The notes: generated by a model from the letters alone, not told the origin. A stretch of 34,814 nt of DNA from Lactobacillus gigeriorum DSM 23908 = CRBIP 24.85 (GCF_000296855.1 NZ_CAKC01000017.1:1-34814), one strand, 5' to 3'. Positions 1-8,359 are shown, counted from the first letter of the stretch. Program-made: numbers and translations.

Positions 1-203
1 TTGCCCGCGATCGGCTTTATAGCCCTGTGCTTGCTGCTGTAGAGCACAACGGTGCCATGCTTGACCTCATAGCTGACAGTAGCAGGTGAGCAGCCAATCT
101 CGCGTGCAATAGTGCGTTAGGAATAGCCGTCCTTGAGTCCGATTTGATCTTGATAAGATAAGTGCTTTCCTTTGATGTGTATGGTAGAATTTAAGCAGTC
201 CAT
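1..203 (-). pseudogene. IS30-family transposase, N-terminal remnant with in-frame stop
   Basis: Reading leftward from an ATG at 203-201, the translation begins MDCLNSTIHIKGKHLSYQDQ and runs to an in-frame TAA at 117-119. It then resumes in the same frame as RTIAREIGCSPATVSYEVKH and leaves the window at base 1. The second part is the helix-turn-helix typical of IS30 transposases, which bind the element's ends. The stop falls just before this helix-turn-helix, so the copy is probably dead, although the rest lies outside the window. Base composition is clearly more GC-rich than the flanking genes, as expected of a mobile element. The left end of the element is probably in the AT-rich stretch around 205-295. 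I cannot define the terminal repeat because the other end is not present. Family assignment is good; the exact element is not identified. Confidence 0.75.
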
Positions 204-401
204 TTGTGAGCTCCAATAGATGTTTTTTGGTTATTAACATTCTATCAAACAGGTCCAAATGGGCTTTTATTTTTGCCAAGTGTTCAATTTGATTTTACAA
301 TCAACGAAGAAAATTATTTTCTATAATAAGCCATAATTTGATAGACAAAAATCCTTAAAAAGATTAAAATTAACCTAAAATTAATTTTTGGAGGTGCTTT
401 C

Positions 402-2318
402 ATGAAGGCTGTTACTCAAGAAGAATTATTACGTTTGCCTAGTCTAGGCAATGTTCAAGTTAAAGATGGTAGGGTAGTTTTTGTTAAAGGCTTAGCTAAA
501 GAAGATCGAACTGGTTATGATTTTACTTTGCAAAGCTACCAAGATGGCAAATTAAAACCATTGACAAGTTTTGGCAAGGAAAGCAATTTTGCTTTTGCAG
601 AAGATGGGAAATCGCTTTACTTTACGGGGAATCGTTCTGGTAAAGAAAAAACTAGCTATCTTTATCAACTCCCATTAGATGGTGGAGAAGCAGTTCCGGT
701 TGCAGAATTTGATCGTGAAGGATTTCAAATTGCGGAAGTTCTAGATGATTCGCGTTTGCTTTTGACCGTAAAGCACGATCTGTATGCTGAAGAAAAAGAA
801 GCCGATCCTGATAGCAAAGATTATGAGGTTTTTGATGAATTGCCTTTCTACTTTAATGGACGTGGCATTATCAATAAATTAAGAACTGAATTATATTTGT
901 TTGATCTAAAGACTGGTCAAAAGACTTTATTGACAACTGACAAATACTTTAACTTAGTTGATTGCTTCTGGCTTGAGGGCGAGTTGTATGTTACGGGGAC
1001 TAGTTATAAGAGCGAAGATGCGCATTTTGACAATGGCCTTTATCGCGTAGACTTAGCGAATGCAAGTTTGGTTGAATTATTTGCTCCAGGTCAAGGTGAT
1101 ATTAGCGATTTATTTGTCTTGAATCATCAAATCTATGGTTTAGTTTCAATGCACGAACGCTATGGCTTGAATGAATATCCGCAATTTTATAAGTTAACTG
1201 AGCATGGTTTTGAAAAAGTTTTGCCATATGATGGAGCAACCGGAAACCGATGTGCGGTTGATTTGGCAACAGTTGGTGGCAACTTGGGTGATACTTACCA
1301 GGATAAGTATTATTTCGTACAAACTGTTGTTGATCATTGTGAGATCAAAGCTTTTGATGGTAAAAAAGTTGAAGATACCTTTGCATTTTCGGGAACTATC
1401 CAATCATTTAAGGTTTGCAAATCAGGAATTTATTTTGTTGGGGCAGCAGCCGATGAAATTCAAGAATTGTATTTAGTCCATGATGGTGAATTGACTAAGT
1501 TGTCGCACAACATGGACCTGCTTAAAGATTACTATGTTGCCCAAACTCAGGAAGTTAAGTATCTCGATGTAAACGGCAAGGAACAACTTGGTTGGGTGCT
1601 GTTACCAAAAGACTATCAGAAAGGACAAAAATATCCCGCAATTTTAGACGTTCATGGAGGACCGCTTGCTACTTATCCACGAGTTTTCTTCCATGAAATG
1701 CAATTATGGGCAAGCCGTGGGTACTTCGTCTTCTTCTGCAATATTCATGGCTCAGCTGGTCAAGATAATGAATATGGTGATGTTCGTGGCAAGTATGGCA
1801 CGATCGATTACGACGATTTGATGAACTTTACGGATAAAGTTTTGGCGACATATCCAGATATCGACCAAGCGCGTCTTGGAATTACTGGTGGTTCCTATGG
1901 TGGCTTTATGACAAACTGGGTAATCGGTCATACCAATCGTTTCAAGGCGGCAGCATCCCAAAGATCAATTGCCAATTGGCTTAGTTTTGAACATGTATCG
2001 GATATTTCACCTTACTTTGTAAATGATCAGGTTGCTGGATCAAGCGATACTGATTTGGAAAAATTATGGGAACAATCTCCGCTGAAATATATCGCTAATG
2101 TTGAAACACCTACTTTGTTTATTAACTCTGATGAAGATTACCGGTGCCCAATTTCTGAGGGTACGCAAATGTTCCACGCTTTGTTGTCCCATGGCGTTGA
2201 AGCTAGAATGTGTGTCTTCCATGGTGAAAACCATGAATTATCAAGAAGCGGGCAACCAAAACATCGGATTCGTCGGTTGAATGAAATTACCGATTGGTTT
2301 GATAAGCATTTGAAGTAA
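402..2318 (+). CDS. S9 family prolyl oligopeptidase-like serine peptidase
   Basis: This is a 638-residue protein with an N-terminal beta-propeller-like half (about residues 1-390) and a C-terminal alpha/beta-hydrolase peptidase domain. The catalytic triad is visible: nucleophile Ser498 in GGSYGGFM, Asp579 in DEDYRCP, and His611 in GENHE. The oxyanion region is LDVHGGP. This layout is that of acylaminoacyl-peptidase/dipeptidyl-peptidase-like S9 enzymes, which trim short peptides. There is no signal peptide, so it should be cytoplasmic, fitting peptide use by a proteolytic lactic acid bacterium. The start is supported by TTGGAGGTG eight bases upstream of the ATG. A TATAAT box lies at 322-327 without a convincing -35. 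The gene stands alone and is followed by a strong hairpin. Exact substrate preference cannot be read from sequence. Confidence 0.93.
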   Translation: MKAVTQEELLRLPSLGNVQVKDGRVVFVKGLAKEDRTGYDFTLQSYQDGKLKPLTSFGKESNFAFAEDGKSLYFTGNRSGKEKTSYLYQLPLDGGEAVPVAEFDREGFQIAEVLDDSRLLLTVKHDLYAEEKEADPDSKDYEVFDELPFYFNGRGIINKLRTELYLFDLKTGQKTLLTTDKYFNLVDCFWLEGELYVTGTSYKSEDAHFDNGLYRVDLANASLVELFAPGQGDISDLFVLNHQIYGLVSMHERYGLNEYPQFYKLTEHGFEKVLPYDGATGNRCAVDLATVGGNLGDTYQDKYYFVQTVVDHCEIKAFDGKKVEDTFAFSGTIQSFKVCKSGIYFVGAAADEIQELYLVHDGELTKLSHNMDLLKDYYVAQTQEVKYLDVNGKEQLGWVLLPKDYQKGQKYPAILDVHGGPLATYPRVFFHEMQLWASRGYFVFFCNIHGSAGQDNEYGDVRGKYGTIDYDDLMNFTDKVLATYPDIDQARLGITGGSYGGFMTNWVIGHTNRFKAAASQRSIANWLSFEHVSDISPYFVNDQVAGSSDTDLEKLWEQSPLKYIANVETPTLFINSDEDYRCPISEGTQMFHALLSHGVEARMCVFHGENHELSRSGQPKHRIRRLNEITDWFDKHLK

Positions 2319-2323
2319 AGGAA

Positions 2324-2457
2324 AGTGTCTGGAAAATAACTCAGAAATTAACAAATCCTATTAAATCTTGGTATTAATAAGCCTTGATTTAATAGGATTT
2401 TTCTTTTGTGTGAAGGTCTAAAATTAACTAAAAATAAACTTTTTTCCTAGACACTTT
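2324..2457. repeat. 134-bp element bounded by imperfect inverted repeats (MITE or IS relic)
   Basis: The left end reads AAGTGTCTGGAAAA and the right end is its imperfect inverse, TTTTTTCCTAGACACTT. The interior holds no ORF but contains the perfect 15-bp hairpin at 2353-2400. Short non-coding DNA with matching ends is typical of MITEs or solo ends left by an insertion sequence. No target-site duplication is obvious. Confidence 0.35.
2353..2406 (+). terminator. Rho-independent terminator after the S9 peptidase
   Basis: A perfect 15-bp inverted repeat (AAATCCTATTAAATC and its complement) spans 2353-2367 and 2386-2400. It is separated by an 18-base loop and followed by TTCTTTT. It lies 35 bases after the peptidase stop codon. 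Confidence 0.75.
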
Positions 2458-2533
2458 TTTATGGAATATTGTAAGTATAATCCCGTAAAAAGTATTATTA
2501 TATATAGAGAAAAATTTTTAGTGGGAGAGTAAT

Positions 2534-3037
2534 ATAAAGAAAAAGAGATTTTGGTTATTTGTAGCCTTATTATTAGTTGGATTTATGGGGATGCATTCGC
2601 AAAAGGTTGAAGCAGCTCCTTGGGGAGCTAAAAAATTATATACAACGCCTGTAGCTGCGAGAGGTACCTGGTATTACAAGGAAAGTGGGAAGATTAATCG
2701 TTTTAAACTTACCAAACATACAGTATGGGGAAAAAAGCTGTACTACATGTTGCCCAAGAAAGAATACAATAAATTGGAAAGTAAACTTGAAAGCTTACCA
2801 GAAAAGAAATATATGTCTACTATATACCATTTAGATGATACGATTGGTCAAGTATATGAGTTTAAATGGCATGGAATGAAGTCTTTTAATGTAAATGGTT
2901 GGTTAGCCGGAGCAGGAAATGGAGCATATTATGTTCCAGTTACTAAATTGCGACATGGTAAAAAGGTTCAAGCTTTAAGAATTGGTCATGGAGCATATAA
3001 TTGGTTAACTTTTTATGCATACAATCACCAGAACTAG
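2534..3037 (+). CDS. Small secreted protein of unknown function, apparent AUA start
   Basis: The first ATG in frame (2585) lies inside the signal peptide. Read from the ATA codon at 2534, the protein starts IKKKRFWLFVALLLVGF and continues GMHSQKVEAAPW. That is a textbook signal peptide: four basic residues, a hydrophobic core, and probable cleavage near VEA-A. A GGGAG site at 2523-2527 lies six bases before this ATA, exactly where a start codon belongs. Either AUA is used as a rare start or an ATG has mutated and expression is reduced. The mature part is about 140 residues, rich in Lys, Tyr and Trp, with no family I recognise. It would be exported and either released or bound to the wall by charge, since there is no LPXTG motif or lipobox. 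A terminator follows directly. Confidence 0.7.
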   Translation: MKKKRFWLFVALLLVGFMGMHSQKVEAAPWGAKKLYTTPVAARGTWYYKESGKINRFKLTKHTVWGKKLYYMLPKKEYNKLESKLESLPEKKYMSTIYHLDDTIGQVYEFKWHGMKSFNVNGWLAGAGNGAYYVPVTKLRHGKKVQALRIGHGAYNWLTFYAYNHQN

Positions 3038-3044
3038 CAAAGTA

Positions 3045-3068
3045 AAAAAGCCTCCTACGAGGCTTTTT
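3045..3068. terminator. Bidirectional terminator
   Basis: The hairpin AAAAAGCCTC-CTAC-GAGGCTTTTT has a 10-bp stem with A and T tracts on opposite sides, so it can end transcription in both directions. It sits between the convergent secreted-protein gene and the DUF488 gene. Confidence 0.85.
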
Positions 3069-3070
3069 GC

Positions 3071-3442
3071 TTACTTACCACTATTAATTTCCTTATCCAA
3101 ATATTCTTGCAAAACTACGGCCTGATTATGTTCAGTATTTTTGGCACCGTACAATAGAACAACATCATTTTTTGCAAGTTCTTCTCTAACTAAAGAAATA
3201 AAATCGGGTAATTCAGAATTGTGTGTTAATTCATCAAGATATTTTTCCTTGAATTCTGGATATTTTTCGTCTTCATGATTGAACCACTTGCGTAGTTCAG
3301 TACTTGGAGCAATCGATTTTTTCCATAAATCGAGCTTGGCCTTCACTTTACTAATGCCCCTTGGCCAAACGCGATCAACTAAAATGCGGTAACCGGAAAT
3401 ATTCTCACTGCCATAGATTCTGGCGCTTTTTATTGTATGCAA
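3071..3442 (-). CDS. DUF488 family protein (YeaO-like)
   Basis: This is a 123-residue protein with the DUF488 signature: YRILVDRVWPRGIS near the N-terminus, then LWKKSIAPSTELRKWFNH, and LLYGAKNTEHNQA near the C-terminus. The family is widespread and cytoplasmic and has no settled biochemical role. The start chosen is TTG at 3442-3440, because AGGTGA lies about six bases upstream. A GTG at 3451-3449 would add three residues but sits inside that Shine-Dalgarno and has no good site of its own. The gene is single, convergent with the secreted-protein gene and separated from it by a bidirectional terminator. Confidence 0.85.
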   Translation of the reverse strand: MHTIKSARIYGSENISGYRILVDRVWPRGISKVKAKLDLWKKSIAPSTELRKWFNHEDEKYPEFKEKYLDELTHNSELPDFISLVREELAKNDVVLLYGAKNTEHNQAVVLQEYLDKEINSGK

Positions 3443-3550
3443 AATTATCACCTGACTTTTTCTTTAGTATAGCATGCTTTATGATTATTACTATAAATAG
3501 AAAATATTTTCAGATGGAAACTTATCATGTAATGAATGAAGGATAAATAA

Positions 3551-4441
3551 ATGAGTAAAAAGTATGCATTTCTTTTTTGTAGCGATCCATTAAATTCAAA
3601 TAAAGTTGATCCAATGTATCAAAATGAGTATGTGGTCGCAAGATTACACCATGAATGTTTGTTGGTGAGTTTCGAAGACCTTCAAAATAAGAAATTGCTT
3701 TTGAAAGGGGCCTTGTCTGACAAAAGTGTACAAATTATATATCGAGGCTGGATGTTGAAGCCTGAGATATATGATTTTTTGTACCAAGCTCTTAAAGAAG
3801 AAAACATGCGGTTAATCAACACGCCTGATCAGTATAAAAAATATCATTTGTTACCTGGTTGGTATCACGATTTTGAAAAAGAAACCCCAAAATCTTGTTG
3901 GATTGAAGGTACAGATATCGATGAAATTACTAAAATTGCGCAAAAATTAGCTGGACCCTATATCGTAAAAGACTACGTTAAAAGTCTAAAGCATTATTGG
4001 AAAGATGCAGCCTTTATCAAAGATATTGGTGATCAAAAGGAAGTTAAAAGAGTAGTGACCAATTTTATCAGATTACAAGGTGATCAGCTTTTGGGTGGGA
4101 TTGTTCTTAGAAAATATGAACCTTTAAAATTTATTGGTTATCATCCAGAAAGTGGGATGCCACTTTCTGAGGAATATCGAGTTTTTGTACTACAAAATCA
4201 AATCATAAATATCAATAATTATTGGAAGACAGATACAAAGAAAAGCTTAACTGATGAAGAATGGGATCGGATTACAAAAATTGGTGAAAATATTTGTAGC
4301 AATTTTATAACAATTGATTTAGCAAGAAAAAAAGATGGTTCACTGATTATTATGGAAATGGGTGATGGGCAAGTTTCAGGATTACAGGAATTATCAGCAG
4401 ATCAGTTTTATCAATCTATAGAAGCAACTGAAAAATTGTGA
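3551..4441 (+). CDS. ATP-grasp domain protein
   Basis: This 296-residue protein resembles stand-alone ATP-grasp proteins of the DUF4343 type. The N-terminal third (about 1-100) is a pre-ATP-grasp alpha/beta region. The core follows with PYIVKDYVKSLKHYW (nucleotide-binding lysine region), EEYRVFVL, and the metal-binding tail LIIMEMGDGQVSGLQ. ATP-grasp enzymes ligate a carboxylate to an amine or thiol through an acyl-phosphate. The substrate cannot be inferred here, because no biosynthetic partner is adjacent. The start has GAAGGATAA seven bases upstream. The gene is monocistronic, flanked by a promoter gap and a strong terminator. Confidence 0.8.
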   Translation: MSKKYAFLFCSDPLNSNKVDPMYQNEYVVARLHHECLLVSFEDLQNKKLLLKGALSDKSVQIIYRGWMLKPEIYDFLYQALKEENMRLINTPDQYKKYHLLPGWYHDFEKETPKSCWIEGTDIDEITKIAQKLAGPYIVKDYVKSLKHYWKDAAFIKDIGDQKEVKRVVTNFIRLQGDQLLGGIVLRKYEPLKFIGYHPESGMPLSEEYRVFVLQNQIININNYWKTDTKKSLTDEEWDRITKIGENICSNFITIDLARKKDGSLIIMEMGDGQVSGLQELSADQFYQSIEATEKL

Positions 4442-4468
4442 ATTACTCACATCATATCAGTTGCTAAT

Positions 4469-4526
4469 AAAAAGACCAGGTCTCTAATGAGCTAGATTGG
4501 CTCAAGACTAGAGTACTGGTCTTTTT
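4469..4526. terminator. Bidirectional terminator with nested hairpin
   Basis: AAAAAGACCAG at 4469-4479 pairs with CTGGTCTTTTT at 4516-4526. A smaller inner hairpin TGAGC/GCTCA sits in the loop. It lies between the convergent ATP-grasp and AlbA-domain genes and has A and T tracts for both directions. Confidence 0.8.
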
Positions 4527-4532
4527 GCAATA

Positions 4533-6068
4533 TTAATTTAGTAAATTATCTTCAAGATGTTTAATTCGTTTTACTTGATTTAGATATGAATTTTGATTAT
4601 TCAACCGATAAATATATTTTCGACCTTCTTTTTCTTTAGTAAGGTATCTAGAATCAACCAGTAAATTAACATTTTTCCGTAAAATACTTTCTTTACCATA
4701 TTTTTCGGCTGAGTTTAAAACCAAATCTTGAATATCGAATGATTTTTGCAGTTTTGCAAAGTTTAAAATAAACTCCTGCGTTGAGTTTAATTCTATAGAT
4801 TTTTGCGGTTGTGTCGTAGATTTCCAAATCCGGATCTTTGTCGTATTCATGTTGTAGTCTATCGATATTTCAGGATCTTTTAAATTGTTTCGAATGGCTG
4901 CTTCAAGAATTCTAGGACCTCCGCTAGCTGCAGTTTCAGAAACACCAATTCTTCTAAAAAGAGTGGCTATCTCAGTATTTCGAATTGAAGAATATTGTCC
5001 TCTCAGAAATGCTTCTTTGCTTACTCTCATGACTCCGGGATTAGTAAATTCAAAATAACTAGGACGATCAACAATTTTAACACCAACTGAACCATCATAA
5101 TATGCATGCATTAAGGAATTTACTAAAGCTTCTTTAGCTGCAGATGTAATATCAGAGTAGTAACTTGTCCTGCTTAGATTTTTATCTTGAATAAATTTAT
5201 CCGGTACACTAGCAATTAACTTATCTAAAACAATGTTATAAAAACTATAGATGTTTAAAGATGGAAAGTTCATATCACCAGCGGAAACTCGATCAATCCA
5301 ATTAATACTGGTATCGCTATTATATTTTTGATAATCGAGTTGAAATCTTGGGAAACGATCTGTTATTGATATATATTTTCCAAAAAATAATAGACCGCCA
5401 TCGGTTAATTGATATTCAGGGTTATTATTTGATCTATTTTTCCTAAAAACACCAAGAGAATATAAAAATTCTTTGGTATCGAGATTTTCTTGCAGTGGTA
5501 CGATGCCTTTTTCAGAAATTTGATCACGATATTTGTTGATACTCGAGAGATCTAAATCATCGAGTGTGTAGCTACTTGGAAGCAGATAAGTATCTATTTC
5601 GGTTTGACTTTCTACCGCAAAAAACTTTAATTGATCATTTGTAGCCTTTCTATCTCCATCTCCAGTTCGAACATAGGCAGTTCCAAAAGCAGTAATTGGA
5701 CGAGAGTTATATGGCTCTGAATTTATAATGATTTGAATAATATCTTTCCCTTTATATTGGTCAATCTTAACGTCATTATTTTGAATGATCGGTCTATTAA
5801 GGCAAGTAGGGTTATTATTGTCATTAAACAATTGAGTTAAAATATCATCTGCATTATCGACGCCGGTAATAGAAAATGTTTTTTCTTTTTTGTTTTCGGT
5901 TATTCCTAAAACTATTAATCCACCTTCAGTATTTGCAAAAGAACTAACGGTTTCCCAGAAAGTTTTTGGCAATTTCCATGACGTAGATTTGTATTCAAGA
6001 TTAATTGATTCAGCAGGCTTGCTAAATGTGAAATCAGATGTAATTTTATCAAAATTCAAAAAATTCAT
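4533..6068 (-). CDS. AlbA_2/Schlafen-type DNA-binding protein with HATPase_c_4 domain
   Basis: This is a 511-residue cytoplasmic protein in three parts. The N-terminal AlbA_2 domain (about 15-150) contains INLEYKSTSWKLP and FANTEGGLIVLGITE. A GHKL-like HATPase_c_4 domain (about 300-410) contains AAKEALVNSLMHAYYDGS, FEFTNPGVM and RIGVSETAASGGPRI. The C-terminal segment (about 425-505) looks like a winged helix. Proteins of this build are usually called ATP-binding transcriptional regulators, and relatives occur near defence and mobile loci; their ligands are unknown. The start has CGAGGTGATA upstream. The promoter (TATAAT, complement of 6092-6097) is crowded by copies of an AAAGTT repeat, which suggests autoregulation. 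The gene is single, between a terminator and a relic surface-protein gene. Confidence 0.82.
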   Translation of the reverse strand: MNFLNFDKITSDFTFSKPAESINLEYKSTSWKLPKTFWETVSSFANTEGGLIVLGITENKKEKTFSITGVDNADDILTQLFNDNNNPTCLNRPIIQNNDVKIDQYKGKDIIQIIINSEPYNSRPITAFGTAYVRTGDGDRKATNDQLKFFAVESQTEIDTYLLPSSYTLDDLDLSSINKYRDQISEKGIVPLQENLDTKEFLYSLGVFRKNRSNNNPEYQLTDGGLLFFGKYISITDRFPRFQLDYQKYNSDTSINWIDRVSAGDMNFPSLNIYSFYNIVLDKLIASVPDKFIQDKNLSRTSYYSDITSAAKEALVNSLMHAYYDGSVGVKIVDRPSYFEFTNPGVMRVSKEAFLRGQYSSIRNTEIATLFRRIGVSETAASGGPRILEAAIRNNLKDPEISIDYNMNTTKIRIWKSTTQPQKSIELNSTQEFILNFAKLQKSFDIQDLVLNSAEKYGKESILRKNVNLLVDSRYLTKEKEGRKYIYRLNNQNSYLNQVKRIKHLEDNLLN

Positions 6069-6091
6069 TTTATATCACCTCGTATAAAACT

Positions 6092-6170
6092 ATTATAGCT
6101 AACTTTCATAACTTTTACAGAAAAAAGTGAAAGTTCGTAAAAGTTCGTGAAAGTTCATAAAAGTTTGTGC
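6092..6170 (-). promoter_or_regulatory. Promoter with 10-bp tandem repeats, probable operator array of the AlbA-domain gene
   Basis: Four direct repeats of exactly 10 bp lie in register at 6131-6170: AAGTTCGTAA, AAGTTCGTGA, AAGTTCATAA and AAGTTTGTGC. Two inverted copies (AACTTTCATA, ACTTTTACAG) lie at 6101-6120, next to the leftward TATAAT (complement of 6092-6097). The period equals one helical turn, so all direct sites face the same side of the DNA. That is what a cooperatively binding regulator needs. The divergent gene is the AlbA-domain protein, the obvious candidate binder (inference). Confidence 0.6.
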
Positions 6171-6178
6171 GAGATACA

Positions 6179-6241
6179 AAAAATAAAGTATATTTTAGAT
6201 TTCAAGAAAATTTCGTAAAAAATAAAATATACTTTATTTTT
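6179..6241 (-). terminator. Long AT-rich hairpin, probable terminator of the surface-protein relic
   Basis: AAAAATAAAGTATATTTTA (6179-6197) is matched by a perfect 19-bp inverse at 6223-6241. It lies downstream of the relic's stop codon at 6295, and the leftward strand ends in a T-rich run. The very high AT content makes the stem weaker than its length suggests. Confidence 0.5.
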
Positions 6242-6294
6242 ACTCTTCGTTCATATATAAAAACTCAATCGCAAAAACATACAATTGAGCAATA

Positions 6295-7018
6295 TTAGTT
6301 ATGAACGTTTTTTGAAAACCAAAGTAAAGCAGCGAGTCCAGTAAGGGTTGTACCAAAAAGAGTGAGGAAGATGTCCGCTTTTTGAGATGTTTGTGGCAAC
6401 ACTTTATCTTGGTTGAACTCCTTATTATCTTCAATAGGTTTAGTTGATGTGTTATCTACACTATTTGTTATTGAAGAATTTCTTCCGATAGTATTTTTAT
6501 CAGGGCTTGGGTTTATTACTTTAGTAGCAGTTCTAGAAATAGAGTTTTCGTTTTGATCTGAATTTTTATCTAGAACTGTTGGAGTTGTTGAAGTCTCAGA
6601 TGTAATAGTTATTGGAGTAGTAACAGTATCTGGAGTAGTTCTTTCTCAAGAATTTGATTGAGAATCTGGAATTATTGGACTTGGATCAGTATCAGGAACT
6701 TTAGGTTCTGCTTTAGGCACTTCAGTATATCTGATTTCTACTTGTGAATTGCTACTATCAGGAGTTACTGTAATTTCAGGCACTACTACAATATTAGGCT
6801 TATATCCAGCAATAATTGGAGCTTCGTATTTTGAAAAAAATATTATTTCCACTTTGAACGGTCCAAGAACCATAATCAATATAGCAAATGCCATCATCGA
6901 TATCTTCGTTTGATGGATCTGTAGTTTCTCTTAAATCAATAACTGGAATATTTGCTGACGTATCGGTATTCGTTGAATTATTAGTAGTAGATTCAGCAGA
7001 TGGATTAGCAACTGTAAT
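6295..7018 (-). pseudogene. LPXTG surface protein relic with MucBP-like repeat (truncated, frameshift and nonsense)
   Basis: The leftward strand encodes the C-terminal part of a wall-anchored adhesin. The 3' end reads LPQTS, then a hydrophobic segment (IFLTLFGTTLTGLAALLWF), then KNVHN and TAA at 6297-6295, which is a sortase signal. Upstream is a Thr/Pro/Asn-rich spacer, interrupted by an in-frame TGA at 6646-6648. Before that comes a segment like a MucBP repeat end (PIIAGYKPNIVVVPEITVTP). A second lesion is a frameshift near the A run at about 6834-6841, because the upstream Ser/Thr-rich stretch reads in another frame as far as about 7018. The N-terminus, signal peptide and most repeats are gone. 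It once probably bound mucin and is now non-functional unless it is a donor for recombination. Confidence 0.75.
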
Positions 7019-7126
7019 CTAAACAAGTCATCAAATGCCAAATTTGGATCAACTGATGACAGGTTGATTTTTATCTTATTGGCTATAATCAAGCTAGCAA
7101 TACTTAATTAGAATCGAGGTAAAAAT

Positions 7127-8032
7127 ATGCGGTATACAGAAAAGCAAAGACAGCAGATTTATCAATTTAGAGAAGCGTGGAAAAAAGGCGATGATGCCAG
7201 GGATGCAGGCTTACCAGTAGAGATACCAGAAGTAAAAAGAGTTAATGATATTTCTTATGGCCCCTATGGCGACTACAACTTATTGGACTTGAATTTACCA
7301 AAGGAGCATAAAGGTAAGATTCCGGTTATTATTAATATCCATGGAGGAGGATTTTTCTATGGAACTAAAGAAACTTATCAGTTCTATTGCTTGTTCCTAG
7401 CAAAACAGGGTTTTGCGGTGGTGAACTTCAATTATCGTTTAGCGCCAGACTATCAATTCCCTGCTAACATTGAAGATTTAGATAAGGTTTTAACCTGGTT
7501 AGAAGAACATGCAGATGAGTATCAATTAGATGTAAATAATGTATTTCTCGTTGGCGATTCTGCTGGTGGTCAAATGGTAACACAATATAGCACCATCTAC
7601 ACCAATGATAATTATCGGAGACTGTTTGGACTACGAAAACCTACTTTAACCATTCGTGCTGCTGCAACAAATTGTGGTGGCTTTACAACTGATCACTATA
7701 AGCAGGATGATGGTGGAGATCTTCTTAATGTTGCAGGATTATTCTTTGCTACTCATCAAGATAAAGCAAAGGTGGATTTAACTAAGGTAGAAGATTATAT
7801 CACCAAAAATCTTTTGCCATTGTATGTTATGACAGCAAATCATGATATGATTCGTGAACAATGTCTTGCTCTTGATAAGTTTTTAACTGAAAAAGGGATT
7901 GATCATGAATTTCACGACTATGGTTCGGAAGATGAACCGCGTGAGCATGTTTTCCATATTAATCAAAAAGATGAGCTAGCAAAGCAATGTAACTTAGATG
8001 AGCTAAGATTTTTTAAACAATTTATGAATTAA
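7127..8032 (+). CDS. Alpha/beta-hydrolase, HSL/GDXG-type carboxylesterase
   Basis: This 301-residue protein has the hormone-sensitive-lipase family signature. The oxyanion motif HGGG is at residues 72-75 and the nucleophile Ser145 sits in GDSAGG. The acid is Asp240 in NHDMIRE, and the catalytic His is H274 or H277 in REHVFH. No signal peptide is present, so it acts in the cytoplasm on short-chain acyl or acetyl esters. A role in deacylating imported glycans or plant esters is possible but not shown. The start has GAGGTAAAA upstream, and a TATAAT lies at 7084-7089. It stands alone between the surface-protein relic and a weak terminator. Confidence 0.9.
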   Translation: MRYTEKQRQQIYQFREAWKKGDDARDAGLPVEIPEVKRVNDISYGPYGDYNLLDLNLPKEHKGKIPVIINIHGGGFFYGTKETYQFYCLFLAKQGFAVVNFNYRLAPDYQFPANIEDLDKVLTWLEEHADEYQLDVNNVFLVGDSAGGQMVTQYSTIYTNDNYRRLFGLRKPTLTIRAAATNCGGFTTDHYKQDDGGDLLNVAGLFFATHQDKAKVDLTKVEDYITKNLLPLYVMTANHDMIREQCLALDKFLTEKGIDHEFHDYGSEDEPREHVFHINQKDELAKQCNLDELRFFKQFMN

Positions 8033-8039
8033 GCAAAAT

Positions 8040-8068
8040 AGCCACAGAAATTGTGACTTTTGTTATTA
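8040..8068 (+). terminator. Weak terminator after the esterase
   Basis: AGCCACA and TGTGACT form a 7-bp stem with one mismatch and a 5-base loop, followed by TTTTGTTATTATT. It starts eight bases after the esterase stop. Confidence 0.45.
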
Positions 8069-8206
8069 TTTTTATTGATGATCATATGATGTTTTGGTTA
8101 AAATTGGTAAAGCAGAAAAGTGAATAGTGGTGGCCTCTTGAATCGAAAGGGTGATGCCTATGGAAGTTTTTTCTAAGTAAGCAGATTCTGAATAGAAGGG
8201 AGGTTA

Positions 8207-8349
8207 ATGATGCTTTCCTTTATTGGGGAAGTTGTCGAAATTGTCAAGGCGATGATTGTACTGTCAAGTGGCTAACAATCTTAATGATTTGTGTAGCTCA
8301 ATTGATAATTGCAATTGCTTATGTTGTCTTGGCCTTCCATTTTTTGTAA
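8207..8349 (+). pseudogene. Frameshifted small hydrophobic peptide, possible type I (holin-like) toxin relic
   Basis: After a strong GGGAGG site, an ATG at 8207 opens MMLSFIGEVVEIVKAMIVLS and stops at TAA 8273-8275. A second frame from 8272 continues LTILMICVAQLIIAIAYVVL and ends at TAA 8347-8349. Joined, these would give a roughly 45-residue membrane peptide, the size of small bacterial toxins. Just upstream, GGTGATGCCTATG resembles the leader of holin-like toxin genes, but the reading frame there ends after six codons. A convergent hairpin-rich transcript unit lies immediately downstream. Toxin identity is inference from size, hydrophobicity and layout; I do not recognise the sequence itself. 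Confidence 0.35.
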
Positions 8350-8359
8350 TGGAAGGAAA

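Noticed and set aside
6131-6170. Short regular repeats as a CRISPR array
   Set aside because: Units are 10 bp with no spacers and lie at a promoter; no cas genes are present.
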